This document shows positions 35,486 to 44,597 of a stretch of 52,043 nucleotides of DNA, piece by piece. Positions within the stretch are counted from its first letter, which is position 1; the number at the start of each line of letters is the position of its first letter. Location: NCBI GenBank assembly GCA_031263155.1, contig JAISGK010000002.1, positions 1 through 52,043 of the forward strand, in the 5' to 3' direction. The notes beneath the pieces are model-generated. The model was given only the letters and a program-made list of their open reading frames with translations, did no database searches and was not told the origin of the DNA. This stretch comes from Clostridiales bacterium. GTDB taxonomy: Bacteria > Bacillota > Clostridia > Lachnospirales > WQUN01. A program made the position numbers and the translations under genes.

Positions 35486-36700
35486 GTGATAAGATTGGGA
35501 AACAAGGAATTGCGCGTTGGTTTTATTGGAACCGGCGTTATCTCGCACATGCATATGCAGGGGTATGCGGACGCCCCCGGCGTTAAGGTAGTAGCCGCCT
35601 GCGACATTGACAAACCCGTGCTGGACGCGTGGTGCGACAAGTATGGCATCCCGGAAGACAGCCGTTACACAGACTACAGAAAGATGCTTGAGCGCGACGA
35701 TATACAGGCCGTTGATGTGTGTGTGCACAACAACCTGCATACCCCGTTGTCCGTCGCCGTTATGCGCGCCGGTAAGCACTGTTTTTGCGAAAAGCCCATG
35801 GCGGCTACCTACGCGGACGCCAAGACAATGTATGACGCTTGGGAACGCTATAACAAAGAAAGCGACGTGGAATTAGCCATCCAGATGTCCACCATTTTCC
35901 AAAGCCAGACGCGTTTGGCCAAAAAACTGGTAGATCAAGGCGATCTGGGTCATGTATACTTTGCGAACGTGGTTGGCCATCGCCGTCGCAACCGCCCGGG
36001 CCTGGAATCAAACCTGTCAACCAATTTCTTCAACAAGGAAATAGCTGGTCGTGGCGCTCTGTACGATATGGGCATATACCATATAGCGCAAATGCTGTTT
36101 ATTCTTGGCCTACCCAAGCTTGATAGGGTTTCCGGCTCCATGTTCTCTGAGATCGAGCCCAGTGAAAAACTGCTTAAAGGCAATAAATTTGAGGTAGAAG
36201 AACTCGCGATGGGATTCGCGAAATTCGCCGGCGGGCTTTCGTTGAACTTTATGGAATCTTGGGCCATCCACATGGATACTATTGGCGATACATATATCGC
36301 GGGCAGCAAAGGCGGCGTTAAATTCACCTATGATCCCCCGCAGCCGTTCGCTCCCCCCTTCCCTACCCCCAGCCTTATGCTATTTACAACAAAGAACGGG
36401 CAGGACATAGACATAAATATGAACTGTGGAATGAACGCGTTTATTGAGCAGGGTGAAGAGCCGTATACAAAATATTGCAACAACAACATGATGCATTGGT
36501 ACGCGGCGTTGACAAAGCAGATCGATTTCCGTTATCCCACGCACAAGATAGCTCTGGAGACCGCCAGGCTCAGTGAGGGCATCGCGCTTTCAAGCGAGCT
36601 TAACCGCGAAATATGTGACGATGAGATAGACGAGTTAAGCAAACCAACGGCAATGCGTAAGCAGGTTACCGAATGGGGCACGTTCGAATACGATTTTTAG
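35486..36700 (+). CDS. Gfo/Idh/MocA-family dehydrogenase (first)
   Basis: A 404-residue NAD(P)-dependent oxidoreductase of sugars, inositols or their derivatives. The N-terminal Rossmann motif is RVGFIGTGVISHMHMQGY; the cofactor/catalytic CEKPMA follows at ~102-107, and the family His motif is in GALYDMGIYHIAQM. The C-terminal alpha/beta domain is present and slightly long for the family. GTG at 35486 is a possible start but its ribosome site is very close; TTG at 35495 is the alternative. Members of this family often oxidise C3 of glycosides before elimination by a TIM-barrel partner. Confidence 0.9.
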   Translation: MIRLGNKELRVGFIGTGVISHMHMQGYADAPGVKVVAACDIDKPVLDAWCDKYGIPEDSRYTDYRKMLERDDIQAVDVCVHNNLHTPLSVAVMRAGKHCFCEKPMAATYADAKTMYDAWERYNKESDVELAIQMSTIFQSQTRLAKKLVDQGDLGHVYFANVVGHRRRNRPGLESNLSTNFFNKEIAGRGALYDMGIYHIAQMLFILGLPKLDRVSGSMFSEIEPSEKLLKGNKFEVEELAMGFAKFAGGLSLNFMESWAIHMDTIGDTYIAGSKGGVKFTYDPPQPFAPPFPTPSLMLFTTKNGQDIDINMNCGMNAFIEQGEEPYTKYCNNNMMHWYAALTKQIDFRYPTHKIALETARLSEGIALSSELNREICDDEIDELSKPTAMRKQVTEWGTFEYDF

Positions 36701-36731
36701 AGCCGAAATACATACATTTTTAGGAGGAACT

Positions 36732-37829
36732 ATGGCAAAGTATAAGGTTGCCGTAATTGGAAACGGCATGATAGCGAATGCCGCGCACATACCCGCGTGG
36801 CGTGATATTCCCGATGTGGCTGAAATAGTCGCCGTAGCTGACGATCGCGGTGATATAGCGCAAGAGACGGCGGGGCGTTATGGAATCCCCAAGTCTTACA
36901 AAGACTACAATGAACTGTTGGCGAAAGAAAAACCGGATATCGTTTCGGTCTGCACGCCAAACGTTTATCATAAGGCGGCGGCAATCGCGTCGTTGAAGGC
37001 CGGCGCACATGTTCTATGCGAAAAGCCCCTTAGCGTTAGTGAATCCGACGCGATAGAGATGTACGACACCGCCGAGAAAACCGGCAAACTTTTATACACA
37101 AATCAGACCATGCGCTTTATGGATCCCATCATTGCCGCGAAAGATTTCTTCGACGCGGGATATATAGGCAAGCCATATTACATTGAGGCTAGCGCGGTGC
37201 GTCGCAGGGGCATACCCAAATGGGGTTTCTTTCATATGAAAGAGCATAACGCCTGGGGACCTGGTTTTGATATAGGAGTGCATGTGCTCGACGCCATATT
37301 GTGGATTATTGGAGCGCCGAAGGTAAAATCCGTTAGCGGTAAATCGTATACTATATTTGGCGACAAAGACGAGGGGCTCAAAGAATCGCTGGCCGAAAGC
37401 GGCGCGCCTATTGGCGTGTTCACGCCAAGGCCGTACAGCTATAAAGAGTTTAACGTAGAGGATTTTATAACGGGCTTTATACGGCTTGAAGGCGGTTTAA
37501 CGCTTAACCTCAAGGCGAGCTGGGCTATCAACGCACCCGAAGGCGGCGGCGCTACGTTCATTTCTGGCACCAAGGGCGGGTTAAACCTGTTCCCCGAATT
37601 GGAGCTTATATCAAACATGGCTGGTTATCAAACGAATACCAAGGCCAAGGTGCCCATGTCAATAGATGTGCCGTTCTCTGGTCACTTCGGGGCGACTAAG
37701 CAATTGATCGCCACCATTGAAGGCCGGGAAGAAATGCTGGTGAAAAAACACGAAGTGCTTAACGTGCTGAGGATCCTGGATGCCCTGTACGCTTCAAGCG
37801 AAACAGAGAGGGAAGTTATATTCGAGTAA
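36732..37829 (+). CDS. Gfo/Idh/MocA-family dehydrogenase (second)
   Basis: A 365-residue oxidoreductase. The Rossmann motif is KVAVIGNGMIANAAHIPAW, then VLCEKPLSVSESDA and GPGFDIGVHVLDAILWIIG with the Asp-x-Gly-x-His catalytic pattern. It starts 31 bp after the first dehydrogenase, with AGGAGG ahead of the ATG. The two dehydrogenases are clearly diverged, so they probably act on different intermediates, or one oxidises and the other reduces. Confidence 0.92.
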   Translation: MAKYKVAVIGNGMIANAAHIPAWRDIPDVAEIVAVADDRGDIAQETAGRYGIPKSYKDYNELLAKEKPDIVSVCTPNVYHKAAAIASLKAGAHVLCEKPLSVSESDAIEMYDTAEKTGKLLYTNQTMRFMDPIIAAKDFFDAGYIGKPYYIEASAVRRRGIPKWGFFHMKEHNAWGPGFDIGVHVLDAILWIIGAPKVKSVSGKSYTIFGDKDEGLKESLAESGAPIGVFTPRPYSYKEFNVEDFITGFIRLEGGLTLNLKASWAINAPEGGGATFISGTKGGLNLFPELELISNMAGYQTNTKAKVPMSIDVPFSGHFGATKQLIATIEGREEMLVKKHEVLNVLRILDALYASSETEREVIFE

Positions 37830-38230
37830 GAGATTATCTCTAGATGTGCGTTCTTGCGGTATGCGGTATATATTAATAACTGGCGGGCATGATTTCGTAG
37901 GGGCGCGCAGCGCGCGCCCGTGAGCCTTTCCAAGCCTCGCCAATATCGGGTAACGGGCGGTCGTCGGGTGGCTCTTTGACTTGGTTATCGGTCGGTTGTC
38001 AGGTGCGGGCGCGCACTGCGCGCCCCTACGAGTGCGCGTTACCCGATATTGGCGAGGCGTTAAGGGCCAGGCGCACCCCTGCGAAAGGCCGCCATCTTGA
38101 AAATATCTAAAAAAGAGTCTGTTTGATAAATATGCTAAAACCCGGTATTTATTCCGTGTAGAATATTTTCAATCAGGTCCCGGTGCTTTTTGAATTTGCA
38201 TAAATCCCACATCACAAGGAGGATTTTAAC
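37830..38230 (+). other. Intergenic repeat-rich region between the two transporter sets
   Basis: It contains two copies of the GC-rich palindrome in opposite orientation (37896-37920, 38006-38030) and a perfect 21-bp inverted pair (37934-37954 / 38038-38058). A TATCTAAAAAAGAGT tail follows at ~38102. Downstream, TTGATA followed after 17 bp by TATTTA may be a weak promoter for the 38231 gene, whose ribosome site is AAGGAGG. Confidence 0.6.
37896..38058. repeat. Composite of interleaved inverted repeats
   Basis: Block b (CGGGCGCGCACTGCGCGCCC then CTACG, 38006-38030) has an inverted partner at 37896-37920 with small differences; block a (GCCTCGCCAATATCGGGTAA, 37934) has a perfect inverted partner ending at 38058. 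The order is b', a', b, a, so the pairs cross and do not nest. Related blocks recur at 29011-29127. Confidence 0.8.
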
Positions 38231-39880
38231 ATGAAAAAGATTACCAGAGTTTTGGCTTTCATATTGAGTTGCGGTTTAGTACTTGCGTCATGCTCATCGA
38301 ATACCCCTGATAATACCAGCACGGAGGGCGACGCGAACGCGCCGGTCGTTGAGGCGAGCGCCGACGACATCACCGTAACCGCTGACGCGGGCACATCTAA
38401 ACTCTCGCCAGATAACCCGCATACATTTGATGTTTTTTTTAATTTTACATGGTACCCCATTAATAAATGGGAAGGCATAATACCTGAAGAGATAACCACG
38501 CGTACCGGTATTACCCTAAACCCGACCGTCGCGGTAGATGTACAGCAGTTAGGGGTCATGATCGCGTCGGGGGATCTACCAGATCTGATCGCCACAGACG
38601 GAATGCTTTCTAATTTGTCTACCAGTGAATTGTCATACGACTGGGGCGGTTTAATAGAACAATATGGTATCGACTGGGACATCCCGCAGGTTAACAAAGC
38701 GAACGCCCTGTCTTTTACTCAGGAAGAAGGCAAGTTCTTTACGCTTTTGAGCCACTTCGCCTCAACAGAAGACTGGGTGGAACTAACGCGGTACAATGTT
38801 GGCGCGGCAATGACGGGATCGCTTATTTACCGCTACGATTTGTTGCAGGAGATGGGCCTTTCAGAGCCTCAAACTATGGATGAAGTAAAGGCTATGCTAA
38901 TTAAAGCGGCTGAAACATACCCCGATAAAATAGCGCTTGCCTTTGACAGCAACAGTTGGGATTTCACATATTTTCGTGAGAATTTGGACATGGGGCAAAC
39001 CGAATGCAATTATGTCGAAGACGCTGACGGCAATTGGGTTCCATACGCCATGCACCCTAATTTTATGACATATATAAAACTGCTTAACGATATATACAAA
39101 GCCGGCGGCATATCTACTGATAACTGGGCTACTGACGGCACAACCACAGAGGCGCTGGTTCAAGCCGGCGGCGCGTTCGCTTGGTCGCAATGCACACAGG
39201 GCGGCGCCATGGATGCGACAGCCGCTCTCAAAGAGACCGTTCCAACCGCTATTTTCCATGAGGCCCCGGTGGTGGGCGATCCTTCTGGTTACTATAATAC
39301 GAGCATCGGCTGGATGGGCACATTTATATCTAAGAATTGCGACGATCCACAATTGGCTTTGGAGTATTTAAAATTCTTACACAGCGACGAGGGCGCTAAA
39401 TTGACCCAATGGGGCAGAGAAGGCGTTGATTACACCGTTGACGCCAATGGCGTGCCAACGTTTAGCGATGAATGGTCAGAGGCTACGTTAAATGGAACGA
39501 TGGATGAGAAATATAATACATGGTTCTATTTCGGGGGTTCCAAGATTTTAGAGGCCATAGCGCGTTGCGCCGCCTATCCGACTGAAATGATACCCAATTA
39601 CCCCGCGCTTCGCGAAAATTTTGGCAATAAGCCGTGGATTAGATATGCCGAGCCTGTGGATGGCACAGATGAAAAGGTAATATATGATAAGCTGTTCCTT
39701 AGGCCGAACGGGCATTATCGGACGTATGAAATGAAAATTATTACATCCGCCAATGACGACGAGCTGCAAAAAAATTATGACGAAATGCTGTCAGTGGCTA
39801 AGAGCTTAGGTGAAGAGACCATAACCGCGTATATGGATAAGGCTATCAAAGAAGCTATGGTGGTATACGGAGAAAAGTAA
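38231..39880 (+). CDS. ABC importer lipoprotein solute-binding protein, LplA-like (set 2)
   Basis: A 549-residue lipoprotein paralogous to the 31092 protein; shared segments include NKANALSFTQEEGKF, LSHFASTEDW and KAIKEAMVVYG. The signal peptide ends at LASCSS (lipobox Cys near residue 20) with an acidic tether after it. Differences concentrate in the middle of the protein, consistent with altered ligand preference. The ATG follows AAGGAGG. It opens a second complete binding protein-permease-permease set. Confidence 0.9.
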   Translation: MKKITRVLAFILSCGLVLASCSSNTPDNTSTEGDANAPVVEASADDITVTADAGTSKLSPDNPHTFDVFFNFTWYPINKWEGIIPEEITTRTGITLNPTVAVDVQQLGVMIASGDLPDLIATDGMLSNLSTSELSYDWGGLIEQYGIDWDIPQVNKANALSFTQEEGKFFTLLSHFASTEDWVELTRYNVGAAMTGSLIYRYDLLQEMGLSEPQTMDEVKAMLIKAAETYPDKIALAFDSNSWDFTYFRENLDMGQTECNYVEDADGNWVPYAMHPNFMTYIKLLNDIYKAGGISTDNWATDGTTTEALVQAGGAFAWSQCTQGGAMDATAALKETVPTAIFHEAPVVGDPSGYYNTSIGWMGTFISKNCDDPQLALEYLKFLHSDEGAKLTQWGREGVDYTVDANGVPTFSDEWSEATLNGTMDEKYNTWFYFGGSKILEAIARCAAYPTEMIPNYPALRENFGNKPWIRYAEPVDGTDEKVIYDKLFLRPNGHYRTYEMKIITSANDDELQKNYDEMLSVAKSLGEETITAYMDKAIKEAMVVYGEK

Positions 39881-39910
39881 TTGAGAAGACTGCTGCCAAG
39901 GGAGATGGTT

Positions 39911-40840
39911 ATGAAAGCCGATATCTTTAAGATTTTTTGGAAGCAGCGACGCCTTCAATTGTTTGTTTTGATGGGAATGGCTTTCCTCTTTGTATTTAAT
40001 TACCTGCCTATATTTGGAATAATCATGGCGTTTAAAAATTATAAGCTATCCAGTGGCGTTTTAGGGATATTTACGTCTCCTTTTGTGGGCCTGAAAAATT
40101 TTAAGGAGTTTTTTGGAGACTACAAATTCCCATTTCTGCTGCGAAATACGCTCGTGTTGTCTGTAGCCAAGCTGGTGTTCACTTTTCCGCTACCTATATT
40201 TTTGGCTATTGTGTTGAATGAGGTTCGCAACGCCAAAGTTAAGCGTGTCGTCCAAACGGTAAGCTACCTCCCGTATTTTATTTCATGGGTTATCGTATCA
40301 GGATTCTGCCAGATTTTTCTTTCGATGAACGGAGTGTTTAATGATCTTTTTGCCGCTATGGGGTGGCAGCGAATGCAACTGCTGACAGGCTCGCAATTTT
40401 TCAGGATCATCGCTGTATTTACCGCCATGTGGAAAGAGACCGGCTGGTGGACGATAATATTTCTCGCGGCCATAACCGGCATTGACACCTCACAATATGA
40501 AAGCGCGCAGATAGACGGCGCGACACGTTTGCAGCGAATCGCTTATATAACTATGCCGGGCATACTGCCTACCATTACCGTGGTACTCATTTTGGCGCTT
40601 GGCAACCTGATTGGGGGCGGGCTTTCCGGCTCAAACTTTGAACAGAGCTATCTGTTGGGCAATACGGGCAATTTGGACGTGTCTGAAATTATACAAACAT
40701 ATGTGCTTGAGATTGGTTTAAGTCAAGGTAGATACGCATACGCGACTGCGGCTGGCCTATTTCAATCCATTATTTCTTTTACGCTGGTATTAGTAAGTAA
40801 TTTTGTCGCGAAGCGTATTTCGGGGGAGGGTTTGTTCTGA
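39911..40840 (+). CDS. ABC importer permease, LplB-like (set 2)
   Basis: A 309-residue permease, exactly the length of its set 1 paralogue, with the same N-terminal RLQLFVLMGMAFLFVFN type and EAA loop ESAQIDGATRLQRIAYITMP. The ATG at 39911 follows AAGGGAG with 6-nt spacing; a TTG directly after the preceding stop would add ten poorly conserved residues. Six hydrophobic segments are seen. Confidence 0.92.
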   Translation: MKADIFKIFWKQRRLQLFVLMGMAFLFVFNYLPIFGIIMAFKNYKLSSGVLGIFTSPFVGLKNFKEFFGDYKFPFLLRNTLVLSVAKLVFTFPLPIFLAIVLNEVRNAKVKRVVQTVSYLPYFISWVIVSGFCQIFLSMNGVFNDLFAAMGWQRMQLLTGSQFFRIIAVFTAMWKETGWWTIIFLAAITGIDTSQYESAQIDGATRLQRIAYITMPGILPTITVVLILALGNLIGGGLSGSNFEQSYLLGNTGNLDVSEIIQTYVLEIGLSQGRYAYATAAGLFQSIISFTLVLVSNFVAKRISGEGLF

Positions 40841-41736
40841 TGGCAAAAAGATTAAAGATCAGGCAGCCTTTCTCTGATAAAATTTTAGATATATTCGTTT
40901 ATATCGTCATAGCGATCGTGTTTGTCACGTCTGTATACCCCTTCTTCTTAGCCATTGTGTTATCTTTTAACGAAGGGCTGGACGGTATGCTGGGCGGCAT
41001 TTATCTGTGGCCGCGCAAGCCTACGCTTGAGAACTACGAAAAATTTTTTACTGATCCCGAATGGTTTGACGCCATATTGGTCACTGTGGCGCGTACCGGA
41101 CTAGGCACAGTTTTGACGGTATTATTTACCTCAATGGTCTCATATGGGCTGGCGCATCGAAATTTGGCCGGCAGAAAGTTCTACATGGGTGTCATTATTT
41201 TTGCCATGTATTTCTCGGGCGGGATTATACCCTACTACGCGTTGCTGCGCTCGATTAAATTGTTGGACAGTTTTTTGGTATATATTATACCCATGTTGAT
41301 GAATCTATTTTTTACCCTGGTTGCCATCTCGTTTTTTCAAAGCCTACCGGAAGAGCTGGAAGAGGCGGCTCGCATAGACGGCGCGAAAGAATTGGGGATC
41401 TTCTTCCGCGTCATTGTGCCTGTCTCGACCCCCCTATTGGCCACACTGGCCATATTTATGGCGGTACAGCACTGGAACTCATGGTATGACACAGCGTTTT
41501 TTGTCCGCAATCAAAGCCTTGCCACATTGGCATACCGTATGATGGCGGTAATACGAAAAGCGGACGTGCGCATGGTAAGCGCTGCTGCGGCCGGAGCTTA
41601 CAGTACGGTTAAGACCACCTCAATGTCTGTGCAGCTGGCGGCTATGTCAATTGCTGTAGCGCCGATTATATTCGTTTATCCATTCTTTCAAAAATATATT
41701 ATTTCGGGTATAACGCTGGGTTCTGTAAAAGCTTAA
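40840..41736 (+). CDS. ABC importer permease, LplC-like (set 2)
   Basis: A 298-residue permease with EAA loop EAARIDGAKELGIFFRVIVP and C-terminal FQKYIISGITLGSVKA. Its ATG overlaps the stop of the LplB-like gene (TGATG), so translation is coupled. A terminator follows 14 bp after the stop and ends the gene group. Confidence 0.92.
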   Translation: MAKRLKIRQPFSDKILDIFVYIVIAIVFVTSVYPFFLAIVLSFNEGLDGMLGGIYLWPRKPTLENYEKFFTDPEWFDAILVTVARTGLGTVLTVLFTSMVSYGLAHRNLAGRKFYMGVIIFAMYFSGGIIPYYALLRSIKLLDSFLVYIIPMLMNLFFTLVAISFFQSLPEELEEAARIDGAKELGIFFRVIVPVSTPLLATLAIFMAVQHWNSWYDTAFFVRNQSLATLAYRMMAVIRKADVRMVSAAAAGAYSTVKTTSMSVQLAAMSIAVAPIIFVYPFFQKYIISGITLGSVKA

Positions 41737-41750
41737 ATATGTAAAACCGA

Positions 41751-41785
41751 ATTCCGTTGGACTTTTTGCCAATGGGATTTTTTTT
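41751..41785 (+). terminator. Terminator of the glycyl radical/transport gene group
   Basis: A 10-bp stem with two wobble pairs (ATTCCGTTGG / CCAATGGGAT), an 8-nt loop and an uninterrupted T8. Confidence 0.9.
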
Positions 41786-41825
41786 GTGTTTAATTTAATT
41801 GCCTACGCCACAATAATGATTGTCC

Positions 41826-41854
41826 TTGACATTGAATAACGCCTCCCATATAAT
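41826..41854 (+). promoter_or_regulatory. Perfect-consensus promoter of tnaA
   Basis: TTGACA (41826-41831), exactly 17 bp, TATAAT (41849-41854). The predicted leader is ~40 nt, too short for a TnaC-type attenuator. Confidence 0.9.
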
Positions 41855-41903
41855 ATATGTATAATGCATCATGCGTTAGGCTTGTTAATTAAAGGGGTGG
41901 ATC

Positions 41904-43301
41904 ATGGGCAGAGAGTCAAAATATGTAGCGGAACCGTTTCGCATTAAGATGGTAGAGACAATCAGCGTACTATCGCGCGAAGAACGCGAGCGCAAAATAG
42001 CGGAGGCTCATTTCAACCCGTTTTATCTGCGGGCCGAGGATGTATACATCGACCTGATGACAGACAGCGGCACAAACGCTATGAGCGCGGCGCAGTGGTC
42101 CGCTTTGATTCAGGGGGATGAGGCGTATGCCGGCGCCAGGAGCTTTTTCAAATTTGAGGCGGCTGGGAAAGATATTTTTGGTTATGACTTTATCATGCCT
42201 GTGCATCAGGGGCGCGCGGCGGAAAAGGTATTGTTCAGCTTGCTGTTGTCAAAGGGGCAGTATGCTGTTTCCAATATGTTTTTTGATACTACTCGCGCTC
42301 ACGTAGAACTGGCTGGAGCGCGCGCGATCGATTGCGTTACTCCAGAAGCTAAGGATCCGCAGATCCGCGCGCCGTTTAAAGGCAATATGGATGTCGCCTG
42401 TTTGGAGGCATTGATCGCAAAGCTGGGCGCGCGGCAAATCGGTATGGTCAATATGACGATCACAAACAATTCGGCGGGCGGTCAGCCGGTTTCATTGGAT
42501 AATATCCGCTCGGTCGCGGGCGTTTGCAAAAAGCATGGCATACATTTGAATATTGATGCCGCCCGCTTTGCGGAAAACGCTTATTTTGTGAAACAACGCG
42601 AGCCTGCCTGTCAGGATATGACCATAAAGCAGATTATCCGTGAAATGTTCAGCTTTGCCGATACATTTACCATGTCCGCCAAGAAAGACGCCATAGTCAA
42701 TATCGGCGGTATAGTTGGCATTAACGATGGCAGCTCCGATCTGGTGATAAAATCAAAGGCAAATTGTATTTCATATGAGGGCTTCACTACTTACGGCGGG
42801 CTTGCCGGACGCGATCTGGAAGCAATCGCCGTCGGCCTGTACGAGGGTATCGACGAAGAATTTCTCTCTTATCGAATAGGTCAAATGGAATATCTGGCCG
42901 CCTGTTTCGATGAAGAGGAGGTAGTATATCAGGCGCCCGTAGGCGGGCACGGCGTGTTTGTTGACGCGGCGGCCATGTTCCCGCAAATCCCGTATGATGA
43001 ATTTCCCGGAATGGTGCTGGGGACGGAACTTTATAAAGAAGCGGGTATACGCGCTACGGAAATCGGCTCTTATATGCTTGGCAACGATCCAGACACAGGC
43101 AAGCAGCTAAAATCCGAATTTGAGTTTCTGCGGTTGGCTATCCCCCGCCGTGTGTACACGCGCTCGCACCTGGACGTCGTCGTGGAAGCAATGCTCAGCG
43201 TAAAAAAACGGGCGCCACAGTTTAAAAGGGGGATGCGCATCACATGGGAACCTCCGATTCTGCGGCATTTCCAGGCGCATCTCTCGGCAATCGAAAAGTA
43301 A
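41904..43301 (+). CDS. tnaA: Tryptophanase (PLP beta-eliminating lyase)
   Basis: Splits tryptophan to indole, pyruvate and ammonia. The 465-residue protein has the lyase features: [14 protein letters not shown], the PLP lysine in [10 protein letters not shown], and [11 protein letters not shown]. Two positions distinguish it from tyrosine phenol-lyase: in FFDTTRAH an Asp occupies the place of the phenol-lyase Thr, and in TEIGSYMLG an Ile occupies the place of the phenol-binding Arg. Both are tryptophanase-like. YGGLAGRD and IPRRVYT, however, read more like tyrosine phenol-lyase. GGGGTGG precedes the ATG. It is a single-gene unit. Confidence 0.85.
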   Translation: MGRESKYVAEPFRIKMVETISVLSREERERKIAEAHFNPFYLRAEDVYIDLMTDSGTNAMSAAQWSALIQGDEAYAGARSFFKFEAAGKDIFGYDFIMPVHQGRAAEKVLFSLLLSKGQYAVSNMFFDTTRAHVELAGARAIDCVTPEAKDPQIRAPFKGNMDVACLEALIAKLGARQIGMVNMTITNNSAGGQPVSLDNIRSVAGVCKKHGIHLNIDAARFAENAYFVKQREPACQDMTIKQIIREMFSFADTFTMSAKKDAIVNIGGIVGINDGSSDLVIKSKANCISYEGFTTYGGLAGRDLEAIAVGLYEGIDEEFLSYRIGQMEYLAACFDEEEVVYQAPVGGHGVFVDAAAMFPQIPYDEFPGMVLGTELYKEAGIRATEIGSYMLGNDPDTGKQLKSEFEFLRLAIPRRVYTRSHLDVVVEAMLSVKKRAPQFKRGMRITWEPPILRHFQAHLSAIEK

Positions 43302-43375
43302 ACCTTAACTTGATCTGTAGTCGTCTGCGAAAGGAAGTCCTTCCTTCGTTATTTTACCGTGATTGCTGACCTAGT

Positions 43376-43408
43376 GAAGGGACGAATGAATAAATCATTC
43401 GTCCCTTC
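43376..43408. terminator. Hairpin between convergent tnaA and fliS
   Basis: A perfect 14-bp stem (GAAGGGACGAATGA / TCATTCGTCCCTTC) with a 5-nt loop, ~75 bp after tnaA and ~70 bp after fliS on the other strand. Neither side has a long T-run, but placement suggests a shared terminator. Confidence 0.65.
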
Positions 43409-43476
43409 TCAATATTCTATGGCTACATCATGTTTATTTTCACGCTAATATTTTCACGCTAAATATGCTTACATTG

Positions 43477-43881
43477 CTACAGGTTCGCGCTTAGGGATAC
43501 TGGCTGCTGCTTTGCCAGTGACATTGCTTCTTTCCAAGTGTCCCTAAAATCGCGAAACATGTCGCGCACTTCGGTTAGTATGCCCGCATCCTTTTTCATG
43601 TTGGCCTCTACCAGCCTTTGATGCATATAATCGTACAATTGGTTAAAATTATTCGATATCTCGTACTTAAAATCTAATGTCATTTGAAATTCGCGTATTA
43701 TATCTTCTACCCTTACTATCAAGTTGTGGGCTTTTTCTACTTCATTGTTTTCAACCGCAACTATCGCCTGGTTGGTAAATTTAAGCCCGCCTTCGTAAAG
43801 CATGAGGGTAAGTTCTTCTTTGCTTGCGGTAAAGATATTGTTATCCTCGTATTTCTCATAAAGAGTTTTAGCGGGCGGCAT
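43477..43881 (-). CDS. fliS: Flagellar export chaperone FliS
   Basis: A 134-residue helical chaperone that binds the flagellin C-terminus before export. Typical segments are LYEKYEDNNIFTASKEELTL, MLYEGGLKFTNQA and the final DTWKEA. The ATG at 43881 follows AGGGGTG; the frame is open upstream but that stretch is not family-like. It lies downstream of fliD and the FliT/FlgN-like gene on the same strand. Confidence 0.93.
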   Translation of the reverse strand: MPPAKTLYEKYEDNNIFTASKEELTLMLYEGGLKFTNQAIVAVENNEVEKAHNLIVRVEDIIREFQMTLDFKYEISNNFNQLYDYMHQRLVEANMKKDAGILTEVRDMFRDFRDTWKEAMSLAKQQPVSLSANL

Positions 43882-44177
43882 ACTTACACCCCTTCGCCGA
43901 TTTATATCCTGTTGCCTTGACTCATTTTCGCGCCGCAAAAGGTTTTAGCGCCATTTTTTATGGTATTTATCAAGTTATCTCACCTGTGCTTTAATATTTC
44001 AGCTGTATATAGAGCTTATTTATTTCTTCACGCACCATCCAGCGCAGTTCGCGCCCATGCATGTCAGGCTTTAACAAGCTCCAATATTATATTCTCCATG
44101 TTACGCCCGTAATATGTGTGTTCGTTTCTTGTAATTTCTGAATATTTTGTTATTAAAATCTTAATACAACAAGACCT

Positions 44178-44597
44178 TTAACGAACCAAATCGCGGCTGC
44201 CGCTCATATATATCAGCTCATTTTTATTGTAAACTCTGCTTAGTTTGCTCATATTTTTGGTCTGTTTTATCTCATTTTTGATATTACACAGCATCGTGTC
44301 GGCTCTTTCGCGAAGGCTGGCGTCATATTGAATAAGGTCGTCCGCCGTCTGCGATATTTTCGCGGCGATACGCCGGTTATCCGGATCTCTTTCGGCGACC
44401 GCAAGCTTTGCGTCTATTTTGCGCGCTTCCAATATCAGCGGTTTCTTCTTTTCCACATAGGCTATATACTTGTCATTGTCTTTGAGCCCCATGTTTAAAT
44501 GCAGTTCTCTTGCCATTTCATACATTTTGCCAAATATTTGCAATTTTCTGTTTAACAATGCGGCTTCTGACACAGAGCCCTCCTCTCGGTTAAACAT
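44178..44597 (-). CDS. FliT/FlgN-like flagellar chaperone (probable)
   Basis: A 139-residue, mostly helical, charged protein with no enzymatic motif; heptad-like stretches occur at ~60-110. Its first ATG shares one base with the fliD stop (TAATG), so it is coupled to fliD. Position between fliD and fliS and the helical character suggest a cap- or hook-associated-protein chaperone of the FliT/FlgN kind. A GTG eight codons in, behind GAGGAGGG, is an alternative start. Sequence similarity alone is too weak to decide. Confidence 0.6.
   Translation of the reverse strand: MFNREEGSVSEAALLNRKLQIFGKMYEMARELHLNMGLKDNDKYIAYVEKKKPLILEARKIDAKLAVAERDPDNRRIAAKISQTADDLIQYDASLRERADTMLCNIKNEIKQTKNMSKLSRVYNKNELIYMSGSRDLVR

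Noticed and set aside
41904..43301. Tyrosine phenol-lyase as the main call
   Set aside because: The two substrate-specificity positions that can be read (Asp in FFDTT, Ile in TEIGS) match tryptophanase instead.
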